This document shows, one piece after another, positions 32,882-41,640 of a stretch of 64,000 bases of DNA. The notes below the pieces were generated by a model. It searched no databases and was not told the origin of the DNA. It saw only the letters and a program-made list of their open reading frames with translations. Every line of letters begins with the position of its first letter. The stretch's first letter is position 1. Origin of the DNA: CAWDVH01 sp963805705 (GTDB taxonomy: Bacteria > Actinomycetota > Actinomycetes > Streptosporangiales > Streptosporangiaceae); NCBI GenBank assembly GCA_963805705.1, contig CAWDVH010000001.1:124001-188000 (forward strand), in the 5' to 3' direction. The position numbers were made by a program, and so were the translations under genes.

Positions 32882-33586
32882 ATGGCATCGACGGCCGGTG
32901 AGGACAGCGCGGGCCTGGTCAGCGACGAGGAACTGCGCAAGGTACGGGTCGGTGCGCTGGTACCGCACAATGCCCCGATCACGCTCGCCGACTACAACCC
33001 CGGCTGGCCAGGGCTATTTGACCGGGAAGCCGCCCGGATCCGCGCTGTCCTGGGCGATAGCGCGTTGCTCGTCGAGCACGCCGGCTCGACCTCGGTACCC
33101 GGGCTGGCGGCCAAGCCGATCATCGACATCGTGCTGGCCGTGCCGGACTCCGCCGACGAGGCGGCCTACGTGCCGGCCATGGAGGCGGCCGGGTACGTGC
33201 TGCGGGTCCGCGAGCCCGACTGGTTCGAGCATCGCCTCTTCAAGGGCCCGGACACTGATATCAACCTGCACGTGTTCAGTGCCGGCTTAGCCGAGATCGG
33301 CCGGATGCTGATCTTCCGCGACTGGCTGCGGGCCAGTAGCGCCGACCGGGACTACTACCAGCGGGTCAAGCGCGAGCTGGCCCAGCGCACCTGGCGGCAT
33401 GTGCAGCACTACGCCGACGCCAAGACCGCGGTGGTCAGCGAGATCGGGGAGCGGGCGCTGGCGGCAAGCCGAGGCGGCAGCGACACGGCGGACCCGGACG
33501 CCGCTGTCCCGGCGGACCCGGACGGCCGTGTCCCGGCGGACCCGGACAGCCGTGTCGCGACCAGGCCAGACGGCGGCGTCAGTTGA
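32882..33586 (+). CDS. GrpB/UPF0157 nucleotidyltransferase-like protein
   Basis: 234 residues. The UPF0157 core is YNPGWPGLFDREAARIRAVLG, VEHAGSTSVPGLAAKPIIDIVLAVPD (the GST and DxD-like nucleotidyltransferase features), WFEHRLFKGPDTDINLHVFSAG and FRDWLRASSADRDYYQRVKRELA. Some members are linked to dephospho-CoA or tRNA-like nucleotidyl transfer, but activity is unproven. The C-terminal 32 residues are a 24-bp repeat translation (VPADPDGR)n. The last 8 nt overlap the convergent acyl-CoA synthetase. Confidence 0.85.
   Translation: MASTAGEDSAGLVSDEELRKVRVGALVPHNAPITLADYNPGWPGLFDREAARIRAVLGDSALLVEHAGSTSVPGLAAKPIIDIVLAVPDSADEAAYVPAMEAAGYVLRVREPDWFEHRLFKGPDTDINLHVFSAGLAEIGRMLIFRDWLRASSADRDYYQRVKRELAQRTWRHVQHYADAKTAVVSEIGERALAASRGGSDTADPDAAVPADPDGRVPADPDSRVATRPDGGVS
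33482..33577 (+). repeat. 24-bp x4 tandem repeat at the 3' end of the GrpB-like gene
   Basis: Four 24-bp units (33482, 33506, 33530, 33554) run up to three codons before the stop. The middle two (GTCCCGGCGGACCCGGAC...) are nearly identical. They encode an acidic/Pro tail and are absent from the conserved UPF0157 domain. Confidence 0.9.
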
Positions 33587-35129
33587 TCCCGCGCTCGTGG
33601 CCTTCCCAGTAGGGAGCGCGGAGCTTGAACTTCTGCAGCTTGCCGGTCGCCGTCCTCGGCAGCTCGTCCCGCATCTCGACCGAGGTCGGGCACTTGAAGT
33701 GGGCCAGCCGGTCCCGGCAGTGATCGATCAGGTCCTGCTCGGTCGCCTCATGGCCGTCGCGCAGCACGATCAGGGCCGTGACGGTCTCGCCCCACTTGTC
33801 GTGCGGCACGCCGATGACGGCGACCTCGGCTACCGCCGGATGCTGGTAAAGGCAGTCCTCGACCTCGACGGAGCTGACGTTCTCGCCGCCTGAGATGATC
33901 ACGTCTTTCTTGCGGTCCGAGATGACCAGGTAGTCCCCGGTCTCGACGTGGCCCTCGTCACCGGTGCGGAACCACCCGTCCGCCAGCACTTTGGCGGACT
34001 CGGCCGGCTGCTGCCAGTAGCCGGCGAAGACGTGGTTGGACCTGGCCAGGATCTCGCCCTCCTCGTCGGTGCGGATCTGCACGCCGACCGCCGGGACGCC
34101 GGCCCGCGACTGGAGCCGGGCGCGGGCGGGCGGGTCGAGCGCGTCCCATTCGGCCGGGCGGCGGTTGATCGTCAGCAGCGGGGCGGTCTCAGTCAGCCCG
34201 TAGATCTGGATGAACTCCCAGCCGAGCTCGGCCTCGACCCGCTCGATGGTCTTGGACGGCGGCGGCGCGCCCGCCACGACAATCCGGACGGTGCCCCGTC
34301 CCGGCACGGGCTCGCCGCGCTCCAGGCGGGCGGCGGCGGCGTTCAGGATCGCCGCGACGACCGCCGGGGCGCCGCACATCAGCGTGACCCCGCGGGCGTC
34401 GATGCGCCGCAGTATCTCCTCGCCGTCGATCTTGCGCACGATGACCTGGGGCACGCCCATCCCGGTGACCGCGTACGGCATGCCCCACCCGTTGCAGTGG
34501 AACATCGGGAGGGTGTGCATGAACACGTCGCGGTCGGTGACGGAGGTGTGCCAGCCGAAGATCGCGGCGTTGAGCCAGCAGTTGCGGTGCGTGAGCTGGA
34601 CGCCCTTGGGCCGGGCGGTCGTGCCACTGGTGTAGTTGATGCTGGCCGTGGAATCCTCATCGGGCTCCCAGGCCGCCGGCTCCGCGCCGGCCGCCGCGGG
34701 CGCGAACAGCTCCGCGTCGGCCGCGCCGTCCAGCACGATGCGGTGCTTGGCGGTCACTCCGGCCAGCATCTCGTCCGACTCCGGGTCGACGAGCAGCACC
34801 GAGGCGCCCGAATGCTCGACGATGTAGCGGATCTCGTCGGAATTCAGCCGGTAGTTGACCGGGACCAGGACGCGGCCGTAGCCGCTGACGCCGAAGTACA
34901 GGATCTGGAACCGCGCGGCGTTGGGGCTGACGATCGCCACCCGCTCGCCGTGGGCCACCCCGAGGTTGTCCAGCGCGATAGCCGCGCCGCGGGCCCGGCT
35001 CTCCAGCTCGCGGTAACTGACCGTGCCCAGCGAGCCGGCGGTGCCCGGCTCGTCGAAGACCGCCGGGCGCTCGCCGTACACGGCCGCCCCGCGGCGCAGG
35101 AAGTCCCCGATCGTGAGCGGCACTTTCAT
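33579..35129 (-). CDS. Long-/medium-chain acyl-CoA synthetase (AMP-binding)
   Basis: 516 residues. ANL-superfamily motifs are INYTSGTTARPKGVQLTHRN (A3), MFHCNGWGMPY, QIYGLTETAPLL (A5), GWFRTGDEGHVETGDYLVISDRKKDVIISGGENVSS (A7-A8) and the catalytic Lys in PRTATGKLQKFKL (A10). This is the FadD/medium-chain synthetase subgroup often active on branched or aromatic acids. The ATG at 35129 fits the family start. It is convergent with GrpB; the 191 bp upstream to the ligase start (35130-35320) show no gene. Confidence 0.92.
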   Translation of the reverse strand: MKVPLTIGDFLRRGAAVYGERPAVFDEPGTAGSLGTVSYRELESRARGAAIALDNLGVAHGERVAIVSPNAARFQILYFGVSGYGRVLVPVNYRLNSDEIRYIVEHSGASVLLVDPESDEMLAGVTAKHRIVLDGAADAELFAPAAAGAEPAAWEPDEDSTASINYTSGTTARPKGVQLTHRNCWLNAAIFGWHTSVTDRDVFMHTLPMFHCNGWGMPYAVTGMGVPQVIVRKIDGEEILRRIDARGVTLMCGAPAVVAAILNAAAARLERGEPVPGRGTVRIVVAGAPPPSKTIERVEAELGWEFIQIYGLTETAPLLTINRRPAEWDALDPPARARLQSRAGVPAVGVQIRTDEEGEILARSNHVFAGYWQQPAESAKVLADGWFRTGDEGHVETGDYLVISDRKKDVIISGGENVSSVEVEDCLYQHPAVAEVAVIGVPHDKWGETVTALIVLRDGHEATEQDLIDHCRDRLAHFKCPTSVEMRDELPRTATGKLQKFKLRAPYWEGHERGIN

Positions 35130-35320
35130 GTCGATCCCCTTTGGCGTGATGAGAGCGCGGCGGCCGGGCTGTGACCGCAGCCGCAGGACTTATCGTGCCT
35201 TCTCACCGGCATGCCCGCCACCCCCTGGCCGGGGCGGGCTGCCGCCTCAGATGGACCAGAGGTCTCGGGCGGTGGCGTAGATAGCGGTAGCCGCCGCGCC
35301 GAGTCAGGGATGATGTGGGG

Positions 35321-36388
35321 ATGCAGCTTCCAGTGATGCCGCCGGTCGCGCCGATGCTAGCCAAGTCGGTCAAGGACATCCCCCGCGGGCCGATGAGCTA
35401 TGAGCCGAAGTGGGACGGGTTCCGGTCGGTGGTGTTCCGCGACGGGGACGAGGTGGAGATCGGCAGCCGGAACGAGCGGCCGATGACGCGGTATTTCCCC
35501 GAGCTGGTCACCGCCGTGCTCGCGAACCTGCCGCCCCGGTGCGTCATCGACGGCGAGATCGTGATCCCCAACGCCGACGGCAACCGGCTCGACTTCGACG
35601 CCCTCCTGCAGCGGGTGCACCCGGCCGACAGCCGGGTCCGGCTGCTGGCCGAGCAGACTCCGGCGGCGTTCGTCGCCTTCGACCTGCTCGCGCTGGGCGA
35701 TCTCGACTACACCGACGAGCCGTTTGAGCTCAGGCGCGTGGTCCTGGAGGAGGCACTCGCCGCCGCCGGGGCGCCGGTCTACCTCACCGCGGTCACGACC
35801 GATCACGGGCTCGCGACGCAGTGGTTCAGCCAGTTCGAGGGGGCCGGCCTGGACGGGGTCGTGGCCAAGCCGCTGGCCGGGACCTACCAGCAGGACAAGC
35901 GGGTCATGTTCAAGATCAAGCATGAGCGCACGGCCGACTGCGTGGTCGGCGGGTACCGGCTGCACAAGAGCGGCCCGGACGCCATCGGATCGCTACTGCT
36001 GGGCCTGTACGACGCGGCCGGCAAGCTGGCCAGCGTGGGGGTGATCGGCGCCTTCCCGATGGCCAGGCGCCGGGAACTGTTCACCGAGCTGCAGCCGCTG
36101 GTGACCAGCTTCGATGACCATCCCTGGAACTGGGCCCACCAGGAGCCGGGCGTCCGCAACCCGCGCGAGGCCGAGAGCAGCCGCTGGAACAGCGGCAAGG
36201 ACCTGTCGTTCGTCCCGCTGCGCCCCGAGCGGGTGGTGGAAGTGCGCTACGAGCACATGGAGGGCACCCGGTTCCGTCACACCGCGCAGTTCAGCCGGTG
36301 GCGCCCGGACCGCGACCCCCGGTCCTGCGGCTTCGAGCAGCTCGAGGAGCCGGTCCGCTACAACCTCGCGGACGTCCTGGCCGGCTGA
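35321..36388 (+). CDS. ligC: ATP-dependent DNA ligase (LigC/LigD-ligase type)
   Basis: About 355 residues with the adenylation Lys motif I YEPKWDGFRSV, RNERPMTRYFPEL, motif III CVIDGEIVIPN, AFVAFDLLALG, motif IV GLDGVVAKPL and motif V VMFKIKHERTADCVVGGYR. The OB domain is GSLLLGLYDAAGKLASVGVIGAF...RHTAQFSRWRPDRDP. There is no Ku-linked polymerase or nuclease domain, so it is the stand-alone LigC type used in end-joining or excision repair in actinobacteria. ATG 35321 was chosen; GTG 35315 is in frame 6 nt upstream. Its last ~396 nt are overlapped by the open frame of leuS. Confidence 0.9.
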   Translation: MQLPVMPPVAPMLAKSVKDIPRGPMSYEPKWDGFRSVVFRDGDEVEIGSRNERPMTRYFPELVTAVLANLPPRCVIDGEIVIPNADGNRLDFDALLQRVHPADSRVRLLAEQTPAAFVAFDLLALGDLDYTDEPFELRRVVLEEALAAAGAPVYLTAVTTDHGLATQWFSQFEGAGLDGVVAKPLAGTYQQDKRVMFKIKHERTADCVVGGYRLHKSGPDAIGSLLLGLYDAAGKLASVGVIGAFPMARRRELFTELQPLVTSFDDHPWNWAHQEPGVRNPREAESSRWNSGKDLSFVPLRPERVVEVRYEHMEGTRFRHTAQFSRWRPDRDPRSCGFEQLEEPVRYNLADVLAG

Positions 36389-39250
36389 AACCGGCGCCCG
36401 GCGGGCGACCGCGACGATGCTGGCGATCTTGCCGGGGACGATGACCAGGCGCTGGACGGCCAGGCCGCCGGTGTGCAGCGCGTAGTCAGGGTCGGCGGTG
36501 AGCAGCTGCTCGATCTGCTCCCGGCCGGCGCCGGCGGGCACGTCGATGGTGAACCGGATCTTCCCGTTGATCTGGACGGGCAGGCTGATGGCCTGCTGCG
36601 TGGCGAGGTCCTCGTCAGCGACCGGGAACGCCGCATGGGCCAGCGACTCGGCGTGCCCGAGGCGGCTCCACAGTTCCTCGGCGATGTGCGGGGCGAGCGG
36701 GGCGACCATGAGCAGCAGCGGCTCGGCCAGGGCCCGCGGTAGCGCGCCGCCGGTCGCCGCCAGCCTGGCCGCGTGGGTGGTCAGCTCCATGAGGCGGGCG
36801 ACGGCGGTGTTGAACCGCAGGCCGCCGAGGTCATGGCGGACCGACAGGACCGTCTGGTGCAGGCGCCGGAGCGTGTCGTCATCGAGCGGGCGCTCACTGA
36901 CGCGCGTCAGGCCGTTTTGCTCGTCAATCAGGGTTCGCCAGAGGCGCTGCAGGAACCGGTAGACGCCCGCGATATCCCTGGTCTGCCAGGGCCGGTCGGT
37001 ATCCAGCGGGCCCATGGCCATCTCGTACAGCCGCAGCGTGTCCGCGCCGTACCGGTCGTAGATCTCGTCCGGGCTGACGCTGTTCTTCAGGCTCTTGCCC
37101 ATCTTGCCCGCCCGCCGCGTGACAGGCCTGCCCTGGTAGGCGGGCGGCCCGTCGCCCTCGCCGACCTCGGCCGCCGGCACGTACATGCCGCGCTCGTCGG
37201 TGAAGGCGTCGGCCAGGATGTAGCCGTGGCTGTAGAACCGCCGGAACGGCTCGGCGGTCGATACATGCCCGAGGTCGTACAGCACCTTGTGCCAGAACCG
37301 CGCGTACAGCAGGTGCAGCACCGCGTGCTCGACGCCGCCGACGTACAGGTCGACGCCGCCGTCGCCGCCGGCATCCGGCGGGGCCATCCAGTAGCGCTCG
37401 ACCCGCGGGTCGACGAACGCCTGCTCGTTGGCCGGGTCCAGGTAACGCAGGTAGTACCAGCAGGAGCCGGCCCACTGCGGCATGGTGTTGAGCTCCCGCC
37501 GGTAGGACCGGGCCCCATCGCCGAGGTCCAGCTCGACGCTCGCCCACGCCGTGGCCCTGGCCAGCGGCGGCACCGGCTCGCTGGCCTGGTCTTCCTGCGG
37601 CTCGGGCCGGAAGTCGGACATCGGCGGCAGGCGCACGGGCAGCGCCTCGTCGGGCAGCGCGATCGGCATCCCGTGCTCGTCATACACAATCGGAAACGGC
37701 TCGCCCCAGTACCGCTGGCGGGAGAAGAGCCAGTCGCGCAGCCGGTAGGACCTGGTCCGGTGCCCGGTGCCGGTGTGCTCCAGGGCGCCGATGGCGGCGG
37801 TGATCGCGTCCTGCGCGCTCAGTCCGGCCAGCCTCGGGTCTGTCCCGGTGCGGACCTCCAGCCCGAACTGGCGCGCGAAGTCCAGGTCACGCTGGTCATG
37901 ACCGGGAACGGCCATGATGGCGCCGGTCCCGTAGCCCATCAGCACGTGGTCGCCCAGGAAGACCGGGATCGGCTCCCCCGTGACCGGGTTGCTGACGTAG
38001 GCCCCGGTGAAGACGCCGCTCTTGCGGCGAGCCTCCGAGCTGCGCTGCCGGTCGCCGAGCCGCCCGGCCGCCTGCTGGTAGGCGGCGACCGCCTGCCGCG
38101 GCGTCCACGCCGCGGCGCGGCCGGCGGGCTGGGTGCCGCTGGCCTGATCGCCGGCGGCCTGGTCGTCCCGGCCCTGCGGATAGGTCCAGGACGGCGGGGT
38201 GCCCGGCGGCCAGGCGGCCGGGACGAGCTGATCGGCGAGCGGGTGCTCGGGGGCCAGCACCACGTAGGTGGCGCCGTACAGCGTGTCCGGGCGGGTGGTG
38301 TAGACATCGACCGGCGTCCGCTGCCCGGCGGTCCCGGTGAACGTGATCAGCGCCCCGTCGCTCGCGCCGATCCAATTGCGCTGTATCTGCTTGAGCGACT
38401 CGGGCCAGTCGACCTGATCCAGGTCGGTGATCAGCCGGTCGGCGAACGCGGTGATCCGCAGCTTCCACTGCCGCAGGGGGCGGCGGTAGACCGGATAGTT
38501 GCCCACGTCGCTGCGCCCGTCGGCGGTGACTTCCTCGCTGGCCAGCACGGTACCCAGCGCCGGGCACCAGTTGACCGGCTCATACGAGATGTAGGCCAGC
38601 CGGAAGGCGTCGATCACCTCCCGCCGCTGCACCCCGGTCAGCTCGCTCCACGGGCGGCCATCGGGCGTGCCGCGCTGGCCGACCTCGAACTCCGCGGTCA
38701 GCTCGGCGATCGGCCGGGCCCGCCCGGTCCGCTCGTCGCACCAGCTGCTGAAGATCTGCAGGAAGATCCACTGCGTCCACCGGTAGTAGCCGGGGTCGGT
38801 GGTCGATATCTCCCGGCGGCTGTCGTGACCCAGGCCCAGGCGCCGGAGCTGGCGGCGCATGTTGCCGATATTGACCCTGGTCGTCACCTCCGGGTGCTGG
38901 CCGGTGTCGATCGCGTACTGCTCGGCGGGCAGCCCGAACGCGTCGTACCCGAAGGTGTGCAGGACATGGTGGCCGGTCATGCGCAGGTACCGGGCGAACA
39001 CGTCCGTGCCGATGTAGCCGAGCGGGTGACCGACGTGCAGCCCCGTCCCGCTGGGGTACGGGAACATGTCCAGGACGTAGAACTTGGGGCGGCCCGCCAC
39101 CTGGCTGAACCCGCTGGTCAGCGGGCCGGCCGGATTCGGCGAATCGAAGGTGCCCTCCGCCGCCCACCGCTGCTGCCAGCGTGACTCGATCTCGCCCGCC
39201 AGGCGCGCGTTGTAGCGGAAAGGCGGCTCCTGGTCGCCGGTCTGGCTCAT
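35993..39250 (-). CDS. leuS: Leucyl-tRNA synthetase with unusual run-on C-terminus
   Basis: Charges tRNA-Leu. Class I motifs are present: HVGHPLGYIGTDVFARY (HIGH region) and KMGKSLKNSVSPDEI (KMSKS region, with the common Gly variant). Also present are a CP1 editing domain (about 260-520, with an expanded Gln/Ala/Gly-rich part), the catalytic-core block YWGEPFPIVYDEHGMPIALP, and the C-terminal VQINGKIRFTIDVP...VIVPGKIASIVAV. Family members end about there (near 36400). Here no stop occurs until 35993, giving some 130 extra residues that lie antisense to the ligase 3' end, which suggests a lost stop or an indel. Expression appears to be set by the leader at 39291-39378. Confidence 0.9.
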   Translation of the reverse strand: MSQTGDQEPPFRYNARLAGEIESRWQQRWAAEGTFDSPNPAGPLTSGFSQVAGRPKFYVLDMFPYPSGTGLHVGHPLGYIGTDVFARYLRMTGHHVLHTFGYDAFGLPAEQYAIDTGQHPEVTTRVNIGNMRRQLRRLGLGHDSRREISTTDPGYYRWTQWIFLQIFSSWCDERTGRARPIAELTAEFEVGQRGTPDGRPWSELTGVQRREVIDAFRLAYISYEPVNWCPALGTVLASEEVTADGRSDVGNYPVYRRPLRQWKLRITAFADRLITDLDQVDWPESLKQIQRNWIGASDGALITFTGTAGQRTPVDVYTTRPDTLYGATYVVLAPEHPLADQLVPAAWPPGTPPSWTYPQGRDDQAAGDQASGTQPAGRAAAWTPRQAVAAYQQAAGRLGDRQRSSEARRKSGVFTGAYVSNPVTGEPIPVFLGDHVLMGYGTGAIMAVPGHDQRDLDFARQFGLEVRTGTDPRLAGLSAQDAITAAIGALEHTGTGHRTRSYRLRDWLFSRQRYWGEPFPIVYDEHGMPIALPDEALPVRLPPMSDFRPEPQEDQASEPVPPLARATAWASVELDLGDGARSYRRELNTMPQWAGSCWYYLRYLDPANEQAFVDPRVERYWMAPPDAGGDGGVDLYVGGVEHAVLHLLYARFWHKVLYDLGHVSTAEPFRRFYSHGYILADAFTDERGMYVPAAEVGEGDGPPAYQGRPVTRRAGKMGKSLKNSVSPDEIYDRYGADTLRLYEMAMGPLDTDRPWQTRDIAGVYRFLQRLWRTLIDEQNGLTRVSERPLDDDTLRRLHQTVLSVRHDLGGLRFNTAVARLMELTTHAARLAATGGALPRALAEPLLLMVAPLAPHIAEELWSRLGHAESLAHAAFPVADEDLATQQAISLPVQINGKIRFTIDVPAGAGREQIEQLLTADPDYALHTGGLAVQRLVIVPGKIASIVAVARRAPVSAGQDVREVVADRLLELLEAAGPGVAVRAPPAELRGVTEPGALHVLVAHFHHPLGAQRDERQVLAAVPAAALGLARVADARLLVGPVPGMVIEAGHQRLQLGEQFPAPGHREGADHPHAGQLAGRVVQAQQ

Positions 39251-39290
39251 GTCACCCTCGTTATCGCTGATTCTGCCTGGTCAGGAAATG

Positions 39291-39316
39291 AAAAAGCCCC
39301 TCACGCCATGAGGGGC
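39291..39316 (-). terminator. Intrinsic terminator of the leuS attenuator
   Basis: On the minus strand GCCCCTCA-TGGCG-TGAGGGGC is followed directly by TTTTT: an 8-bp perfect stem with U-run, 40 nt upstream of the leuS ATG. Located after the leader peptide, it is the classical position of an attenuator. Confidence 0.85.
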
Positions 39317-39318
39317 AG

Positions 39319-39345
39319 CCGCGTTGACTCAGCGCGTCAACGCGG
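39319..39345 (-). promoter_or_regulatory. Pause/1:2 hairpin of the leuS leader
   Basis: CCGCGTTGA and TCAACGCGG form a perfect 9-bp stem (loop 9 nt). Its 5' arm contains the stop codon of the leader peptide, so a ribosome reaching or stalled near the end of the peptide would disrupt it. The freed CGCTGAG can pair with CTCATGGCG in the terminator (with a 2-nt bulge), a plausible antiterminator. Confidence 0.7.
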
Positions 39346-39378
39346 CTCGATAAGCAGGAGGCTCTCGTGACCGGGCAT
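39337..39378 (-). CDS. leuS leader peptide MPGHESLLLIEPR
   Basis: A 13-codon frame with three consecutive leucine codons (CTC CTG CTT) ends with TGA inside the first leader hairpin. A -10-like TAAACT (39390-39385 on the minus strand) lies 6 nt upstream of the ATG, so transcription could begin at the ATG itself (leaderless, frequent in actinobacteria). Shortage of leucyl-tRNA would stall the ribosome at the Leu run, open hairpin 1:2 and prevent termination, raising LeuRS synthesis. Inference from sequence layout; no promoter data. Confidence 0.72.
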   Translation of the reverse strand: MPGHESLLLIEPR

Positions 39379-39461
39379 GGGCCCAGTTTACCGCGTAGCC
39401 GCCGTTGCCGCCTGCGCAGTGCGGATCCGGCATGCTGTACACGGGAGAAGGGAGACGATCA

Positions 39462-40328
39462 ATGTCACCGAGTCGTTTTAGCTACGCGTCGGGCGACGGC
39501 CTGGACATCGCCGGCTACCGCTGGGATCCGGCGGGCGAGCCGGTCGCCGCGGTTCAGCTCACGCACGGCATGGGTGAGCACGTCCTGCGCTACGACGAAC
39601 TGGCCAGGGCGCTGACCAGCCGCGGGATGGTGGTCTACGGGCAGGATCATCGCGGTCACGGGGCGACCGCCCGCCCCGACGCGCTCGGTGATCTCGGACC
39701 GGGGGGCTGGCCCGCGCTGGTCGATGACATTGGCCTGCTCACGGCGAGGATCCAGGCCGAGCACCCGGGGCGGCCGCTGATCCTGCTGGCCCACAGCATG
39801 GGGTCGTTCGCAGCCCAGCAGTACCTGCTGGACCACAGCGCGCAGGTCGACGGCGTGGTGCTGACCGGCACGGCCACGATCGACCTGCTCGAGCCCGCCC
39901 TCGACCTCGACCAGCCGCTGGACCTGGCCGTGTTCAACGCGGCGTTCCAGCCCGCCCGGACCGATTTCGACTGGCTGACCCGCGACGAGGCCATCGTGGA
40001 CGCCTACATCGCCGATCCGCTGTGCGGCTTCGGCATCGACCCTAGCTCGGCGCGGGCGATGTTCGCCGGAGCGCGACGCGTGGCCGACCAGGGCCAGGTG
40101 GCGGCGATGCGCCCTGGCCTGCCGGTCTACATCGGCGCCGGCGGCAGCGATCCGGTCAATGGCGGCCTCACGCTGCTTGACCCCCTGGTAGAGCGCTACC
40201 GGGCCGCGGGCCTGACCGACATCACCGTGCGCGTCTATCCAGGAGCGCGGCACGAGATCTTCAACGAGACCAACCGCGCCGAGGTCATCGCCGACCTGAT
40301 CAGCTGGCTGGACCGGGTACTGGCCTGA
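39462..40328 (+). CDS. Alpha/beta hydrolase, monoacylglycerol-lipase-like (serine aminopeptidase S33 fold)
   Basis: 288 residues. The fold shows in AAVQLTHGMGEHVLRYDELARAL (oxyanion-hole HG), VVYGQDHRGHGATARP, the nucleophile elbow LLAHSMGSFAAQQYLL (Ser), the acid in GAGGSDPVNGG and the His in VYPGARHEIFNETNR. The ATG at 39462 has an upstream purine run (GGGAGACG). Likely acts on monoacylglycerols or similar esters. Divergent from leuS. Confidence 0.88.
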   Translation: MSPSRFSYASGDGLDIAGYRWDPAGEPVAAVQLTHGMGEHVLRYDELARALTSRGMVVYGQDHRGHGATARPDALGDLGPGGWPALVDDIGLLTARIQAEHPGRPLILLAHSMGSFAAQQYLLDHSAQVDGVVLTGTATIDLLEPALDLDQPLDLAVFNAAFQPARTDFDWLTRDEAIVDAYIADPLCGFGIDPSSARAMFAGARRVADQGQVAAMRPGLPVYIGAGGSDPVNGGLTLLDPLVERYRAAGLTDITVRVYPGARHEIFNETNRAEVIADLISWLDRVLA

Positions 40329-40433
40329 GCCGCTCCGACGGCGGGCCGCCCTCCCGCCTGCCCGCTGTGCTCCGCACTCGCGCTCTGGGTACAGTGACGA
40401 AAGGTACCAAGATCAAAACAGGGCGGAGTGTGC

Positions 40434-41630
40434 GTGGCGCGGTCTCGGCTGAAGCTGGAGCCCGCCATGCTGGCCCTGCTGGCGTTCGTGTGCGCTGTCG
40501 TGCTGGTCGACACGATGTTCTTCACCGCGCTGACGCCGCTGCTGCCGCACTACACCCAGACCGCCGGGCTGTCGAAGGCCGGGGCGGGAGTCCTGGTCGC
40601 CGCCTATCCCCTGGGCACGCTCGTCGGCGCGCTGCCCGGCGGGCTGCTGACCTCTCACCTCGGCGACCGGGTCGTCGTGCTCATCGGGCTGGCGCTGATG
40701 AGCGCGTCGACGCTGGTGTTCGGCTGGTCTTCGGCCGCTGTCGTGCTGGTCGGGGCGCGCTTCGTTCAGGGTCTGGGCGGGGCCTGCAGCTGGGCCGCGA
40801 GCATGGCCTGGCTGGCGACCTGCGCGCCGCCGCAACGGCGGGGCGAGCTGCTGGGGACCGCCCTGGGCGCGGCCGTCGTGGGGGCGCTCTTCGGCCCGGT
40901 GGTCGGGGCCGTCGCCGACCAGATCGGGACCGGGCCGACGTTCGCGACCGCGGCCGTGGCCGGGACGGCGCTGATGGTGCTGGCGTTCTTCGTGCCGCGC
41001 CCGGCGAGGTCGGCTCCGCAGGGACTGCGCGCGGCCTGGCCCGCGCTGCGCGATCGCCGGGTCAGCATCGGGCTGTGGCTGACGATGCTCGCTGGCCTGG
41101 GGTTCGGCGTGGTGAATGTGCTCGTTCCGCTGCGCCTGAGCCAGCTGGGCGCTACCGGCCTGGTCATCGGGGGGACATTCCTGGCGTCCGCCGCGATCGA
41201 GTCCGGGCTCTCGCCGCTGGCGGGGCGGCTGTCGGACCGCCGGGGCGCTCTGGTGCCGATCCGGTTCTCGCTGATCGGCGCGGTGATCGTGAGCCTGCTG
41301 GCGCCCGTGCTGCATCCGGCGCCGTGGCTGGTCGCCTTGCTGATCGTGGGCCTGCCGTCCTTCGGCACCCTCTTCGCCCCGGCGACCGCGCTGCTCAGCT
41401 CGGGCGCCGACCGCCTGGGCCTGAACCAGGGCCTCAGCTTCGGGCTGGCCAACCTGGCCTGGGCGAGCGGGCAGGGCGTGGGCGCCGTGACGAGCGGGGT
41501 GGTCGCCCAGGCCACGACAGATTTCGTTCCGTACGCGTTCCTCGCCGGTACGTGCCTGGCGACACTCGTTTTCCTGACCGTCAGAGCCCGCTCGCTCATG
41601 CTGGCGGCGCCAGGGAAGCCCGGAACGTAG
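40434..41630 (+). CDS. MFS transporter (drug-efflux-like)
   Basis: About 398 residues with 12 predicted helices. MFS signatures are LPHYTQTAGLSKAGAGVLVAAYPLGTLVGALPGGLLTSHLGDRVVV (motif A GGLLTSHLGDR) and RFVQGLGGACSWAASMAWL (motif B/C-like), with LAGRLSDRRGALVPIR repeated in the second half. The GTG at 40434 sits 6 nt after GGCGGAG; GTG 40428 is in frame. It is convergent with the TetR gene, 10 bp away. Substrate unknown. Confidence 0.85.
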   Translation: MARSRLKLEPAMLALLAFVCAVVLVDTMFFTALTPLLPHYTQTAGLSKAGAGVLVAAYPLGTLVGALPGGLLTSHLGDRVVVLIGLALMSASTLVFGWSSAAVVLVGARFVQGLGGACSWAASMAWLATCAPPQRRGELLGTALGAAVVGALFGPVVGAVADQIGTGPTFATAAVAGTALMVLAFFVPRPARSAPQGLRAAWPALRDRRVSIGLWLTMLAGLGFGVVNVLVPLRLSQLGATGLVIGGTFLASAAIESGLSPLAGRLSDRRGALVPIRFSLIGAVIVSLLAPVLHPAPWLVALLIVGLPSFGTLFAPATALLSSGADRLGLNQGLSFGLANLAWASGQGVGAVTSGVVAQATTDFVPYAFLAGTCLATLVFLTVRARSLMLAAPGKPGT

Positions 41631-41640
41631 GCCGACGGCG

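Noticed and set aside
39291..39378. T-box element before leuS
   Set aside because: No T-box sequence or specifier stem is present; the Leu-rich leader peptide plus terminator explains the region better.
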